Shown piece after piece: positions 1-8,020 of a DNA stretch of 15,874 nucleotides. The notes beneath the pieces are model-generated. The model did no database searches. It saw only the letters and a list, made by a program, of their open reading frames with translations, and was not told where the DNA came from. The stretch's first letter is position 1; every line of letters starts with the position of its first letter. A program made the position numbers and the translations under genes. This DNA is from JBIIUJ01 sp044340025 (GTDB lineage: Bacteria; Pseudomonadota; Alphaproteobacteria; Caulobacterales; Aquidulcibacteraceae): contig JBIIUJ010000050.1 of assembly GCA_044340025.1 (NCBI GenBank), positions 1 to 15,874 of the forward strand, written 5' to 3'.

Positions 1-2
1 AG

Positions 3-146
3 CATGGCGGAGCCTACCGGCTGCGCTTTGGCGCGCCCATTCCTGTTTCGCGTCTGGAGGGCGACGCCACGGCCGTGACGGAGCGGCTGAAGGCTTTTGT
101 CGAGCGCGATCTCGCCTGCGACCCGCACGCGGAGTTTCCCGGATGA
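3..146 (+). CDS. C-terminal tail of an unidentified protein, possibly a lipid acyltransferase (partial)
   Basis: This reading frame enters from before the window and stops at TGA 144-146, giving the last 47 residues. The visible tail contains YRLRFGAPIPV, then an acidic/basic helix-like stretch (AVTERLKAFVERDLA) and ends EFPG. A hydrophobic strand with a Pro-Ile-Pro motif followed by a helix with Glu and Arg resembles the C-terminus of lysophospholipid/LpxL-type acyltransferases, but no catalytic motif lies in this window, so the identification is a weak inference. The stop overlaps the start of the next gene by four bases (ATGA), and GGAG at 131-134 inside this gene can serve as that gene's ribosome binding site. 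Translational coupling is therefore likely. Confidence 0.45.
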   Translation, partial: HGGAYRLRFGAPIPVSRLEGDATAVTERLKAFVERDLACDPHAEFPG

Positions 147-406
147 TGCTTGCCGCATTGGCGCTGGCGGGACCGCTGCTGGTGGACGCGCGCCCCATTG
201 TTTTGCGCGGCGGTCCCGCCCCGGCTGCAGCGCTTGTAGAGCCGCTGGCCGTCACAACCGCCCCTTTGCGCTTTGTCGGGGGCGCCCGGCCCGAAGGCGC
301 GATCTGGTCGGGAGCCGTGCCGGTGGAGACCGCGCCCGTGCGTCTGCGCGGCGCGCCGCCCGCCCCGCCGCCTGCGCCCGCCGCAAGCCCAGAGTTGCCG
401 CAATGA
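143..406 (+). CDS. Small exported protein with three internal repeats, unknown function
   Basis: 87 residues, family not recognised. The N-terminus (MMLAALALAGPLLVDA) is hydrophobic without a clear basic n-region, so export is probable rather than certain. The body holds three similar segments spaced 23-24 residues apart: LVDARPIVLRGG (13-24), AVTTAPLRFVGG (36-47) and PVETAPVRLRGA (60-71). They share Val at the second position, Pro at the sixth and Gly near the end, which suggests short repeated beta strands. The C-terminus is a Pro/Ala-rich tail (72-87). The start was chosen for GGAG at 131-134 and the ATGA overlap with the preceding stop. The ATGATG gives two possible starts three bases apart. 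Its stop overlaps the next gene in the same way. Similar codon use to its neighbours supports it being real. Confidence 0.6.
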   Translation: MMLAALALAGPLLVDARPIVLRGGPAPAAALVEPLAVTTAPLRFVGGARPEGAIWSGAVPVETAPVRLRGAPPAPPPAPAASPELPQ

Positions 407-897
407 TGGCTGCGCTTGTCTGGTTGAGCGCTGCGGGCGCCGGCGCTGCAGCGGAGCCTGACTTCATCCTGCGCGTGCCGGTCACGATCGCCGATGCGCC
501 CCATGTCGAGACCGCGCGCGTAACGTGCCTGGCCACGGCCAACGAGACCGGCCGCGGCGTTGCGATCGGAGTGGGCGAAGCGAGCGTGCCGCTGACTCAG
601 ACCGGTTTCGACGGCGTGGTGGAATTGCGCTTCTCGGCTGCTGCGGGCCGTGCCCCGCAGGAGGCGCGGGGCTATTCCTGCGCGCTGACCCTTGGCGTGA
701 AGACGCCGCAGGGCCCGGTGCTGCGCGTCACAAGCCTGGAGATCCGCGCCCGCTACCCGGCCATCACCGGGCAAGCCATCGCCGAATATGGCGAAAGCCG
801 CGGCCCGCTGCGGCCGCCCCCCGATCCATCAGCCACCGGCGCGACCACGCCACAGGCAGACGCGTCACCAAACCGTCAAAAAATGTCACCTCCGTGA
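403..897 (+). CDS. Secreted protein of unknown function, probable beta-sandwich
   Basis: 164 residues, no family recognised. Residues 1-18 (MMAALVWLSAAGAGAAAE) look like a signal peptide with an AAA cleavage site, placing the protein in the periplasm or outside. The mature part alternates hydrophobic and polar residues as in a beta-sandwich. It has two cysteines (in VTCLAT and GYSCALTL) that could form one disulfide. The tail is Pro/Ser/Thr-rich and probably disordered. The frame is open back to 97, but a start there would lose the signal peptide and overlap the previous gene completely. The ATG at 403 reproduces the ATGA overlap and ATGATG seen at 143. With its upstream neighbour it probably forms a co-expressed pair of envelope proteins. 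Confidence 0.65.
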   Translation: MMAALVWLSAAGAGAAAEPDFILRVPVTIADAPHVETARVTCLATANETGRGVAIGVGEASVPLTQTGFDGVVELRFSAAAGRAPQEARGYSCALTLGVKTPQGPVLRVTSLEIRARYPAITGQAIAEYGESRGPLRPPPDPSATGATTPQADASPNRQKMSPP

Positions 898-899
898 TA

Positions 900-936
900 G
901 ATCGGCGCGCCCGACCCCGCTAAGGGCCGCGCGATC
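900..936 (+). terminator. Strong hairpin after the left-end gene group, possible terminator
   Basis: Bases 900-912 pair with 924-936 as 5, 3 and 4 base pairs separated by one-base bulges at 905 and 928, with an 11-base loop. It starts three bases after the stop at 897 and ends before the GGGGGA site of the next gene. No T-run follows, so it is a terminator-like or processing structure rather than a canonical intrinsic terminator. Confidence 0.35.
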
Positions 937-955
937 TGGACTTCGGGGGATGACC

Positions 956-1840
956 ATGACGAGCAATCGGCCGCGGCGCAGCGTGTTGTACATGCCGGGC
1001 GCGAACGCCAAGGCGCTGGAAAAAGCCAGGACTTTGGCCGCCGACGCCCTGATCCTCGATCTGGAGGACGCCGTGGCCCCGGAGGCAAAGCCCGATGCGC
1101 GCCTCGCGGTGGCCGCCGCCGTTGCGGCGCGCGGCTATGGCGCGCGCGAAGTGGTCATCCGGGTCAACAGTCTCACCACGCCGTGGGGCAAGGATGATGT
1201 GAAGGCCGCCGTAGCGGCCGCGCCCGACGCCATCCTGTTTCCCAAGATCTCCACCGCCGTCGAGGTGGAGGCCGCCGACGCCGCCATGCAAGCCGCCGGC
1301 GCCGGGCCGGGCATGGGGCTTTGGGCGATGGTGGAGACCCCGCTCGCGATCCTGAACATCCAGGACATCGCGCGGGCGAGCGCCCGAACGCGGCTGTGCG
1401 CCTTCGTGATGGGAACCAACGACCTCGCCAAGGAAACCCGCGCGCGGCTCACGCCCAGCCGGGAGGCTTTCGCCGCTGCGCTGTCGCTTTCGGTGACGGC
1501 GGCGCGGGCCTATGGGCTTGCGGTGATCGATGGCGTCTTCAACGACATCGCCGATGAGGCCGGCTTCGAGGCCGCCTGCCGGCAAGGCGTGGCGTTCGGC
1601 TTTGACGGCAAGACGCTCATCCATCCCAGCCAGCTCGGGGCCTGCAACGCCGCATTCGCGCCTGATCCGGCCGAGGTGGCCCACGCCCGCGCCGTGATCG
1701 CCGCCTTTGAGGCCCCGGAGAACGCCGGCAAGGGCGTGCTGAAAGTGGATGGAAAAATGACCGAGCTGCTCCATCTCGAGATGGCGCGCGCGACCGTGGC
1801 GGTCGCGGAAGCCATTGCAACCCTGGAGGCCAGCCTGTGA
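956..1840 (+). CDS. HpcH/HpaI aldolase / citrate lyase beta-like CoA-ester lyase
   Basis: 294 residues, the usual length for CitE-like proteins. These TIM-barrel enzymes cleave, condense or hydrolyse acyl-CoA esters such as malyl-CoA or citramalyl-CoA, using Mg2+. Motifs visible: RSVLYMPG at the N-terminus, the DLED loop (35-38), Arg69 in VIRVNS, the metal ligand Glu127 in MVETP, Asp156 in MGTNDLAKE, and FGFDGKTLIHPSQ (214-226), typical of the CoA-binding side. The exact substrate cannot be read from sequence; malyl-CoA lyase or malyl-CoA thioesterase are candidates. Two in-frame ATGs exist at 950 and 956. GGGGGA at 945-950 is spaced correctly only for 956. The stop overlaps the next gene (GTGA), so the two are probably translated together. 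Confidence 0.9.
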   Translation: MTSNRPRRSVLYMPGANAKALEKARTLAADALILDLEDAVAPEAKPDARLAVAAAVAARGYGAREVVIRVNSLTTPWGKDDVKAAVAAAPDAILFPKISTAVEVEAADAAMQAAGAGPGMGLWAMVETPLAILNIQDIARASARTRLCAFVMGTNDLAKETRARLTPSREAFAAALSLSVTAARAYGLAVIDGVFNDIADEAGFEAACRQGVAFGFDGKTLIHPSQLGACNAAFAPDPAEVAHARAVIAAFEAPENAGKGVLKVDGKMTELLHLEMARATVAVAEAIATLEASL

Positions 1841-2178
1841 GCTACATCCTGATCCACAACCCCGGCTGCGGCTCGTCCAAGAAGGGTCTGGAGCTGCTTC
1901 AGGCCAAAGGCGTGGCCGTCACGGTGCGCAAATACATGACCGACCGGCTGAGCGAGGCCGAGCTGCGCGACATCGCAGCCAAGATGGGCGGCGTGAACCC
2001 CCAGACCTTCCTGCGCGCCAAGGACGCCGAGGCCGCCGGCATCGACCCCAACGGACCCGACGACGCGCTTTTCGCCGCCATGGCCGCCAACCCGAAGATC
2101 ATCCAGCGCCCGATCGGCATCAATGGCGACAAGGCCGTGCTGAGCCGCCCCAACGAGGCGCTGCTGTCGATCCTGTAG
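1837..2178 (+). CDS. arsC: ArsC-family (glutaredoxin-type) arsenate reductase-like protein
   Basis: 113 residues with a GTG start overlapping the upstream stop by four bases. The N-terminal HNPGCGSSKKGLELL carries Cys11 at the position of the catalytic cysteine of glutaredoxin-coupled arsenate reductases. Arg60 (TFLRAKD), Arg91 (QRP) and Arg104 (LSRP) match the three arginines that bind arsenate and activate the thiol in plasmid R773 ArsC (Arg60, 94, 107). All key residues are present, so reductase activity is plausible. However, many chromosomal members of this family (YffB-like and others) have no proven arsenic role, and no arsR, arsB or acr3 gene is nearby. The partner here is a CoA-ester lyase, which does not suggest an arsenic operon. 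Confidence 0.85.
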   Translation: MSYILIHNPGCGSSKKGLELLQAKGVAVTVRKYMTDRLSEAELRDIAAKMGGVNPQTFLRAKDAEAAGIDPNGPDDALFAAMAANPKIIQRPIGINGDKAVLSRPNEALLSIL

Positions 2179-2192
2179 GCCGCCCTGCGGCC
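2178..2192 (+). terminator. Hairpin directly at the end of the ArsC-like gene
   Basis: GGCCGC (2178-2183) pairs perfectly with GCGGCC (2187-2192) across a CCT loop, starting on the last base of the stop codon. A second potential stem follows: CGATCC 2195-2200 with GGATCG 2212-2217. There is no T-run, so termination here is only possible, not shown. Confidence 0.25.
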
Positions 2193-2265
2193 GGCGATCC
2201 CGCCGTGTGCTGGATCGGGGCGGCGGGCAAGCGCATGCTCCCTCGGGCGCAGAGGGGAGACCGCC

Positions 2266-2646
2266 ATGGGCCTTGGACCGACCGCCGGAACTGTCGCTTT
2301 CGTCCAGACCGTCGATCGGCTGCGGGCCGAGGCCTTCTATCGCGACGTGATCGGCCTGACCTTTTCAGGCTTCGACGGCTTTGGCTCGGTGTTCCAGATC
2401 GCCGGCGGCACGCTGCGCCTGACCGAGATCGCAGGCTTCCAACCCCACCCCTACCCTGCGCTCGGCTGGCAGGTGAATGATATCTTGGGCGCCGTTGACG
2501 GGCTGGTTTCGGCCGGCGTCCGGATGGAGCGCTACGAGGGCCTCGGCCAGGACGAGCAGGGCATCTGGACCGCGCCGGACGGCAAGGTGCGGCTGGTCTG
2601 GTTCAAGGACCCCGACGGCAACCTCCTCAGCCTGACGCAGGCCTGA
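2266..2646 (+). CDS. VOC-fold (glyoxalase/bleomycin resistance-like) protein
   Basis: 126 residues, one complete vicinal-oxygen-chelate domain of paired beta-alpha-beta-beta-beta modules. The first module runs TVAFVQTVDRLRAEAFYRDVIGL, and the second ends in the family signature WFKDPDGNLLSL. The metal ligands of glyoxalase I (His/Glu on the first strand and Glu in the final D-P-x-G-N-x-x-E/x-L motif) are not obvious: the first strand has Phe and the last motif has Ser. It may be a metal-independent binder or bind a different ligand, and no substrate can be named. Start supported by AGAGGGGAG at 2251-2259, six bases upstream. It is 87 bp from the ArsC-like gene and 42 bp from xseA, all on the same strand. 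Confidence 0.85.
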   Translation: MGLGPTAGTVAFVQTVDRLRAEAFYRDVIGLTFSGFDGFGSVFQIAGGTLRLTEIAGFQPHPYPALGWQVNDILGAVDGLVSAGVRMERYEGLGQDEQGIWTAPDGKVRLVWFKDPDGNLLSLTQA

Positions 2647-2688
2647 TGGGCGGTGGCGGCGAGGCTGGGCGCGGAATAGACTGAGACC

Positions 2689-4146
2689 ATGCCCGATTCC
2701 GCCGGCAATACGCCCGAATTCTCGGTTTCCGAGCTCTCCCACGCCCTCAAGCGCACGGTCGAAGACGCATTTGGCTTCGTGCGGGTGCGCGGCGAGCTGG
2801 GGCGCGTGACGGTGGCGAAGTCCGGCCATGTCTATTTCGACCTCAAGGACCAGAACGCCGTTCTGGGCTCGGTGATGTGGAAGGGGGTGGCCTCAAGCCT
2901 TGCCTTCCGGCCCGAGGAGGGGCTGGAGGTCGTGGCCTCCGGCAAGCTCTCCACCTTTCCGGGCCAGTCCAAATATCAGCTCATCGCCGAGCGGATGGAG
3001 CCGGCCGGCGTGGGCGCGCTGCTGGCGCAGCTGGAAAAACTGAAGGCCCGGCTGGCCGCAGAGGGGCTGTTTGCGCCCGAGCGCAAGCGGCCGCTGCCCT
3101 ATCTGCCCGAGGTGGTCGGCGTCATCACCTCGCCGACAGGGGCGGTGATCCGCGACATCCTGCACCGACTTTCCGAACGATTTCCGCGCCATGTGATCCT
3201 CTGGCCCACGCTGGTGCAGGGCGAGCGCGCCGCCGGCGAGGTGGCCCGCGCCATCGCGGGCTTCAACGCCCTGCCCGAAGGCGGCCCGATCCCCCGGCCC
3301 GATGTGCTGATCGTGGCGCGCGGCGGCGGCTCGATCGAGGATCTGTGGGCCTTCAACGAGGAGATCGTGGTGCGCGCGGCCGCCGCCAGCCGCATCCCGC
3401 TGATCTCGGCGGTGGGCCACGAGACCGACACCACGCTGATCGATTTCGCCGCCGATCTGCGCGCGCCCACGCCCACCGGGGCGGCCGAGAAGGCGGTGCC
3501 GGTGCGCGCCGAGCTTCTGGCCCAGACCGCCACGCTGCAGGGCCGGCTCGGCCGGGCGATGGCGCGCACGCTGGAGGGCGATGGGGTGCGCCTGCGGGCC
3601 GCAGCGGGCCGGCTGCCGCGCGCAGAAGCATTGTTTTCGCCGCAACAACAACGCCTTGACCTTGCCGATGCACGGCTTGCGCCAGGGCTTCGTGCGCTGG
3701 CGGCGGCCAAGGACAGCGCCTTTCAGCGCCTGGCGGGCCGGCTGCGCGCCGAGATGCTGGGAGCCGATGTCGAGCGGCGCGCCGCGCGATTGGGCGAACT
3801 GTGGAGCCGGGCCGGGGTTGCTCTGGCCCGCCGGCGCGATCAGGAGAGCGCCGCCCTCGATCGCCAGAAAACCCAGCTTGATCAGACTGCTGCGCGGCTG
3901 GCGGCTGCCGGCGTGCGCGCGCCGGTGCGCGCCCGCGACCGCCTCCTGGCGCTCTCGGGCCGGCTGGAGGCCCTGAACCCGGACGCCGTGCTCGCCCGCG
4001 GCTATGCCATCGTGCGCGACAAGACCGGCCGGGTCGTGCGCGCGGCCACCGCCTCGCCGGGCCTTGCGCTGACGCTGCGTTTTGCCGATGGCGAGGCTCG
4101 CGCCACCGTGGACGGCGGCAAGCCGGTGCAGGGCAGCCTGTTCTGA
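2689..4146 (+). CDS. xseA: Exodeoxyribonuclease VII large subunit
   Basis: 485 residues, full length. XseA with several copies of small XseB degrades single-stranded DNA from both ends in the cytoplasm, acting in mismatch and damage repair. An OB-fold for single-strand binding occupies about 10-105 (FSVSELSHALKRTVEDAFG, HVYFDLKD). The catalytic domain follows, with GVITSPTGAVIRD (144-156), VARGGGSIEDLWAFN (209-223) and SAVGHETDTTLIDFAADLRAPTPT (240-263). Asp156, Arg211, His244 and Asp247 match the residues required in E. coli XseA (Asp155, Arg205, His238, Asp241). An Arg/Ala-rich coiled-coil segment then leads to the conserved LARGYAIV near the C-terminus. The small-subunit gene xseB is not in the window. 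The ATG has only a weak upstream site (TGAGACC). Confidence 0.97.
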   Translation: MPDSAGNTPEFSVSELSHALKRTVEDAFGFVRVRGELGRVTVAKSGHVYFDLKDQNAVLGSVMWKGVASSLAFRPEEGLEVVASGKLSTFPGQSKYQLIAERMEPAGVGALLAQLEKLKARLAAEGLFAPERKRPLPYLPEVVGVITSPTGAVIRDILHRLSERFPRHVILWPTLVQGERAAGEVARAIAGFNALPEGGPIPRPDVLIVARGGGSIEDLWAFNEEIVVRAAAASRIPLISAVGHETDTTLIDFAADLRAPTPTGAAEKAVPVRAELLAQTATLQGRLGRAMARTLEGDGVRLRAAAGRLPRAEALFSPQQQRLDLADARLAPGLRALAAAKDSAFQRLAGRLRAEMLGADVERRAARLGELWSRAGVALARRRDQESAALDRQKTQLDQTAARLAAAGVRAPVRARDRLLALSGRLEALNPDAVLARGYAIVRDKTGRVVRAATASPGLALTLRFADGEARATVDGGKPVQGSLF

Positions 4147-4232
4147 GCGCTTGGGCGGGCAGGGTTGCGGGCGGCCTGGCGCAAACGAAAGGCTCGCCAG
4201 AGGCGGGCGCTCCTGTGTAAGGATTTGCATCC

Positions 4233-5255
4233 ATGAGCGCCGGCGTTCTTCCCGATTCCGAAATCGCGCGCCTGATCGCGGCCGGCGCCGTATCCGGTTT
4301 CGTCCCGTTTGAGCCCACTCAGGTGCAGCCAGCGTCGTTGGACCTGCGGTTGGGTGCAGTCGCCTACCGGCTTCGGGCGAGTTTTCTGCCCGGCGCCGGG
4401 GTGCGGGTGGAAGACCGGCTGGCCGATCCCGATCTGCTGCTCGACACGCTTGATCTCGCGCGCGGCGCGCTTCTGGAGACCGGGGCGGTCTATCTAATCC
4501 CCCTGATGGAGCGCTGCGCCCTGCCGCCCGATGTGGCCGCGCGCGCCAATCCGAAGAGTTCCACCGGTCGGATAGATGTCTTCACCCGCGTGCTGGGCGA
4601 CGGCGCCACCACCTTCGACCGGCTGCCCGCCGGCTATGCCGGCCCGCTCTATGCCGAGGTCAGCCCCCGCACGTTTCCGCTGCGCGCCCGGCCGGGCGCG
4701 CGTGTGGGGCAGATGCGCTTCAAGCGCGGCGAGACGGCCCCGCCGCGCGTCGAGGATCTGCGCCTCGACCTGTCGCCGGAGATCGGCCCCTTCGTGGGCT
4801 ACCGCGCCAAGCGGCATGCCCCCGTGCTCGATCTTTCCGGGATTGGCGCGCATGAGCCGGAGCGCTTCTGGGAGCCGGTGCGCGCGCCGGGCGGGCGGCT
4901 GGTGCTCGATCCGGGCGAGTTCTACATTCTTGCCTCGCGCCCCGGCGTGCGGATCGATCCGGCCGAGGCCGCCGAGATGGCGCCGACGGTGGAGGATCTG
5001 GGCGAGTTCCGCGCCCATTACGCCGGCTTCTTCGATCCGGGCTTTGGCGACGCCGCCGCCGGCGGGGCGGGCGCGCGCGCGGTGCTGGAGGTGCGCGGGC
5101 GCGACGTGCCCTTCGTGCTGGAGCATGGCCAGCCGGTGGCGCGCCTGCTGCACGAGCCTCTGGCCGCCGCGCCGGACCGCCTCTACGGCCAGGCCGGCTC
5201 CACCTATCAGGGCCAGGGGCTCAAGCTCGCCAAATATTTCGCGCCATGGGCCTGA
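4233..5255 (+). CDS. dcd: dCTP deaminase, long two-domain alphaproteobacterial type
   Basis: 340 residues, close to twice the ~190 of E. coli Dcd. The length agrees with the double-domain 2'-deoxycytidine 5'-triphosphate deaminases found in alphaproteobacteria. It converts dCTP to dUTP on the route to dTTP. Each half resembles a dUTPase-like trimer fold. The N-half shows VQPASLDLRLG (31-41), ANPKSSTGRIDVFTRV (105-120) and a Pro-Gly-x-x-x-x-Q-M turn (154-161). The C-half shows LDPGEFYILAS, FRAHYAGFFDPGFG (259-272, like the TAHxIDPG segment of Dcd) and GSTYQGQGLKLAKYF at the C-terminus. I cannot say which half is catalytic. The gene lies 86 bp after xseA; AAGGA sits about 10 bases before the ATG. 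Confidence 0.92.
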   Translation: MSAGVLPDSEIARLIAAGAVSGFVPFEPTQVQPASLDLRLGAVAYRLRASFLPGAGVRVEDRLADPDLLLDTLDLARGALLETGAVYLIPLMERCALPPDVAARANPKSSTGRIDVFTRVLGDGATTFDRLPAGYAGPLYAEVSPRTFPLRARPGARVGQMRFKRGETAPPRVEDLRLDLSPEIGPFVGYRAKRHAPVLDLSGIGAHEPERFWEPVRAPGGRLVLDPGEFYILASRPGVRIDPAEAAEMAPTVEDLGEFRAHYAGFFDPGFGDAAAGGAGARAVLEVRGRDVPFVLEHGQPVARLLHEPLAAAPDRLYGQAGSTYQGQGLKLAKYFAPWA

Positions 5256-5320
5256 GGCGGGCGCAGCCAGGCCGTCGCGCGGCGGCCAGAGCGAAGAACA
5301 GAGCGAAGGGGCAATCGGGC

Positions 5321-6202
5321 ATGATGCGGTTTCTGGCGGCGGCGCTGCTTGTTCTGATCGGCGCGCCGCAGGCGGCGCACGCGGAGGCGGCCGCGCCCGC
5401 GCGGCCGGCGCTGTGGTCGGTCTCCGATCCCGATACGACGATCTACCTGTTCGGCACTTTCCATCTGCTGCCGCCAGGCGTGGACTGGTATGGCGGGCCG
5501 GTGGCGCGCGCCTTCGAGCGGGCGGGCACGCTGCGCAGCGAGATCGCCTCGCTGGAAGCCGAAACCCCGGCGATCCAGGCGCTTGTGCTGTCGCGCGGCA
5601 TGGCGCCGGACCGGCCGCTGCTTGCGCGCTTTTCCGGCGAGGATCGCCTCGTGATCGAGGCGGCCATCACCGCAAGCGGCCTGCCGGCCGAAGCGTTCCA
5701 GACGATGCAGCCCTGGCTCGCCTCCCTAACGCTCGCCACCACGATGCTGGGCGCGCTGGGCCTCGATCCGGCCGAGGGCGTTGACAAGGCGCTGCAGGAG
5801 CGGGCCGCCGCCGCCGGCAAGGCGAAAGAGGGCTTCGAGACCGGCGCCGAGCAGATCGGCTTCTTCGCCGACCTGGCCGATCCGGTGCAGGAGGCCATGC
5901 TCGTCTCCACCGCCCGCGACATGGCGCAGGCGCGCGACGAGATGCCCGCCATGGTGGAGGCCTGGACGCGGGGCGATGCGGACCGTCTGGGCGCCCTGAT
6001 GAACGACAGCCTCGCCGACCACCCAGAACTCGGCAAGGTGCTTCTCGCCGACCGCAACGCCCGCTGGGCGGCCTGGATCGCTGCCCGCCTGAACCAGCCT
6101 GGCGTGGTGTTCGTCGCCGTGGGCGCCGGCCACCTTGCCGGGCCAGACAGCGTGCAGGCGATGCTGGAAGCGCGCGGCCTGCACGTGCGCCGGCTGCAAT
6201 AG
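5321..6202 (+). CDS. TraB/GumN family secreted protein
   Basis: 293 residues. Residues 1-22 (MMRFLAAALLVLIGAPQAAHAE) form a clear signal peptide with AHA as cleavage site, so the protein is periplasmic or lipid-free extracellular. The mature N-terminus LWSVSDPDTTIYLFGTFHLLP carries the GTFH motif (45-48) that defines the TraB/PrgY/GumN family. The C-terminus has the second family motif in VVFVAVGAGHLAGPDSV. Together these His/Glu-containing motifs are thought to form a metalloprotease-like active site, but bacterial substrates are unknown. GAAGGGG at 5305-5311 supports the ATG at 5321; a second ATG follows immediately. The gene is 65 bp downstream of dcd and ends convergently with leuA. Confidence 0.88.
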   Translation: MMRFLAAALLVLIGAPQAAHAEAAAPARPALWSVSDPDTTIYLFGTFHLLPPGVDWYGGPVARAFERAGTLRSEIASLEAETPAIQALVLSRGMAPDRPLLARFSGEDRLVIEAAITASGLPAEAFQTMQPWLASLTLATTMLGALGLDPAEGVDKALQERAAAAGKAKEGFETGAEQIGFFADLADPVQEAMLVSTARDMAQARDEMPAMVEAWTRGDADRLGALMNDSLADHPELGKVLLADRNARWAAWIAARLNQPGVVFVAVGAGHLAGPDSVQAMLEARGLHVRRLQ

Positions 6203-6210
6203 CGCCAGCG

Positions 6211-6226
6211 CACGCCAGGGGGCGTG
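6211..6226. terminator. Short hairpin between the convergent TraB-like gene and leuA
   Basis: CACGCC (6211-6216) pairs with GGCGTG (6221-6226) across AGGG, filling most of the 28-bp gap between the two stop codons. It could terminate transcription in both directions. There is no T-run on either strand. Confidence 0.35.
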
Positions 6227-6230
6227 GGCC

Positions 6231-7781
<1,551 letters not shown>

Positions 7782-7821
7782 GGTCTGGTCTCGCGATGGA
7801 AAGGCGGTTGAGCGGCTTCTA

Positions 7822-7878
7822 CCCCTGGGCGCGTCGGCGCTCCAGCGGGGAGCGGCCTAACGGGTGCGCGTCCAGGGG
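7822..7878 (-). promoter_or_regulatory. Nested hairpins in the leuA leader
   Basis: On the leuA transcript, CCCCTGG (complement of 7872-7878) can pair with CCAGGGG (complement of 7822-7828). After one mismatch, four further C-G pairs form (7867-7870 with 7830-7833). Inside the loop, CGCTCC and GGAGCG (7849-7854 with 7838-7843) form a second stem with a five-base loop. The 5' arm lies in the last codons of the leucine-rich frame, so translation of that frame would disturb the outer stem. No U-run follows, so a simple intrinsic terminator is not supported. Confidence 0.35.
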
Positions 7879-7958
7879 CCGCGAAGTCGCAGCGCCAGCC
7901 GCCCAAGGCGAAGCCCGGCGGGGGAAATCCATGCGCTGCGGGGGCTCTTGGTGCTCAT
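7857..7958 (-). CDS. Possible leucine-rich leader peptide upstream of leuA
   Basis: A 33-codon frame starting ATG at 7958 and ending TAG at 7857-7859, 75 bp before leuA. Its middle reads GLRLGRLALRLRG, with five leucines in ten codons (CTT, CTT, CTG, CTG, CTT), followed by a hairpin region. This is the arrangement expected of an amino-acid attenuator. No ribosome binding site precedes the ATG, but the candidate promoter at 7969-7997 would start the transcript only a few bases upstream, which would make it nearly leaderless. Against it: the Leu codons are interspersed with Arg rather than consecutive, GC-rich DNA readily produces such peptides, the frame is also open further upstream, and no mutually exclusive RNA fold was found. 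Treat as a hypothesis. Confidence 0.28.
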   Translation of the reverse strand: MSTKSPRSAWISPAGLRLGRLALRLRGPWTRTR

Positions 7959-7968
7959 CACGCGCAAT

Positions 7969-7997
7969 GAAATACCGGCATCCGCATGCTGACGCAA
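7969..7997 (-). promoter_or_regulatory. Possible leuA promoter
   Basis: On the minus strand, TTGCGT (complement of 7992-7997) and TATTTC (complement of 7969-7974) are separated by exactly 17 bases. Three of six positions match in each hexamer. It lies in one of the few AT-richer patches of the gap, about 190 bp before leuA. Start of transcription would fall near 7962. Confidence 0.3.
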
Positions 7998-8020
7998 GCT
8001 TCTTGCGCGGCTGTGGCTTG

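Noticed and set aside
97..402. N-terminal extension of the exported protein that ends at 897
   Set aside because: It would overlap the 87-residue gene completely, is Arg/Ala-rich, and would bury the signal peptide that begins at 403.
788..955. N-terminal extension of the CoA-ester lyase
   Set aside because: The extra residues are Arg/Pro-rich and precede the family's normal start. GGGGGA at 945-950 fits ATG 956.
2893..4230. 445-codon open frame antisense to xseA
   Set aside because: A shadow of the complete, motif-rich xseA; the product is low-complexity.
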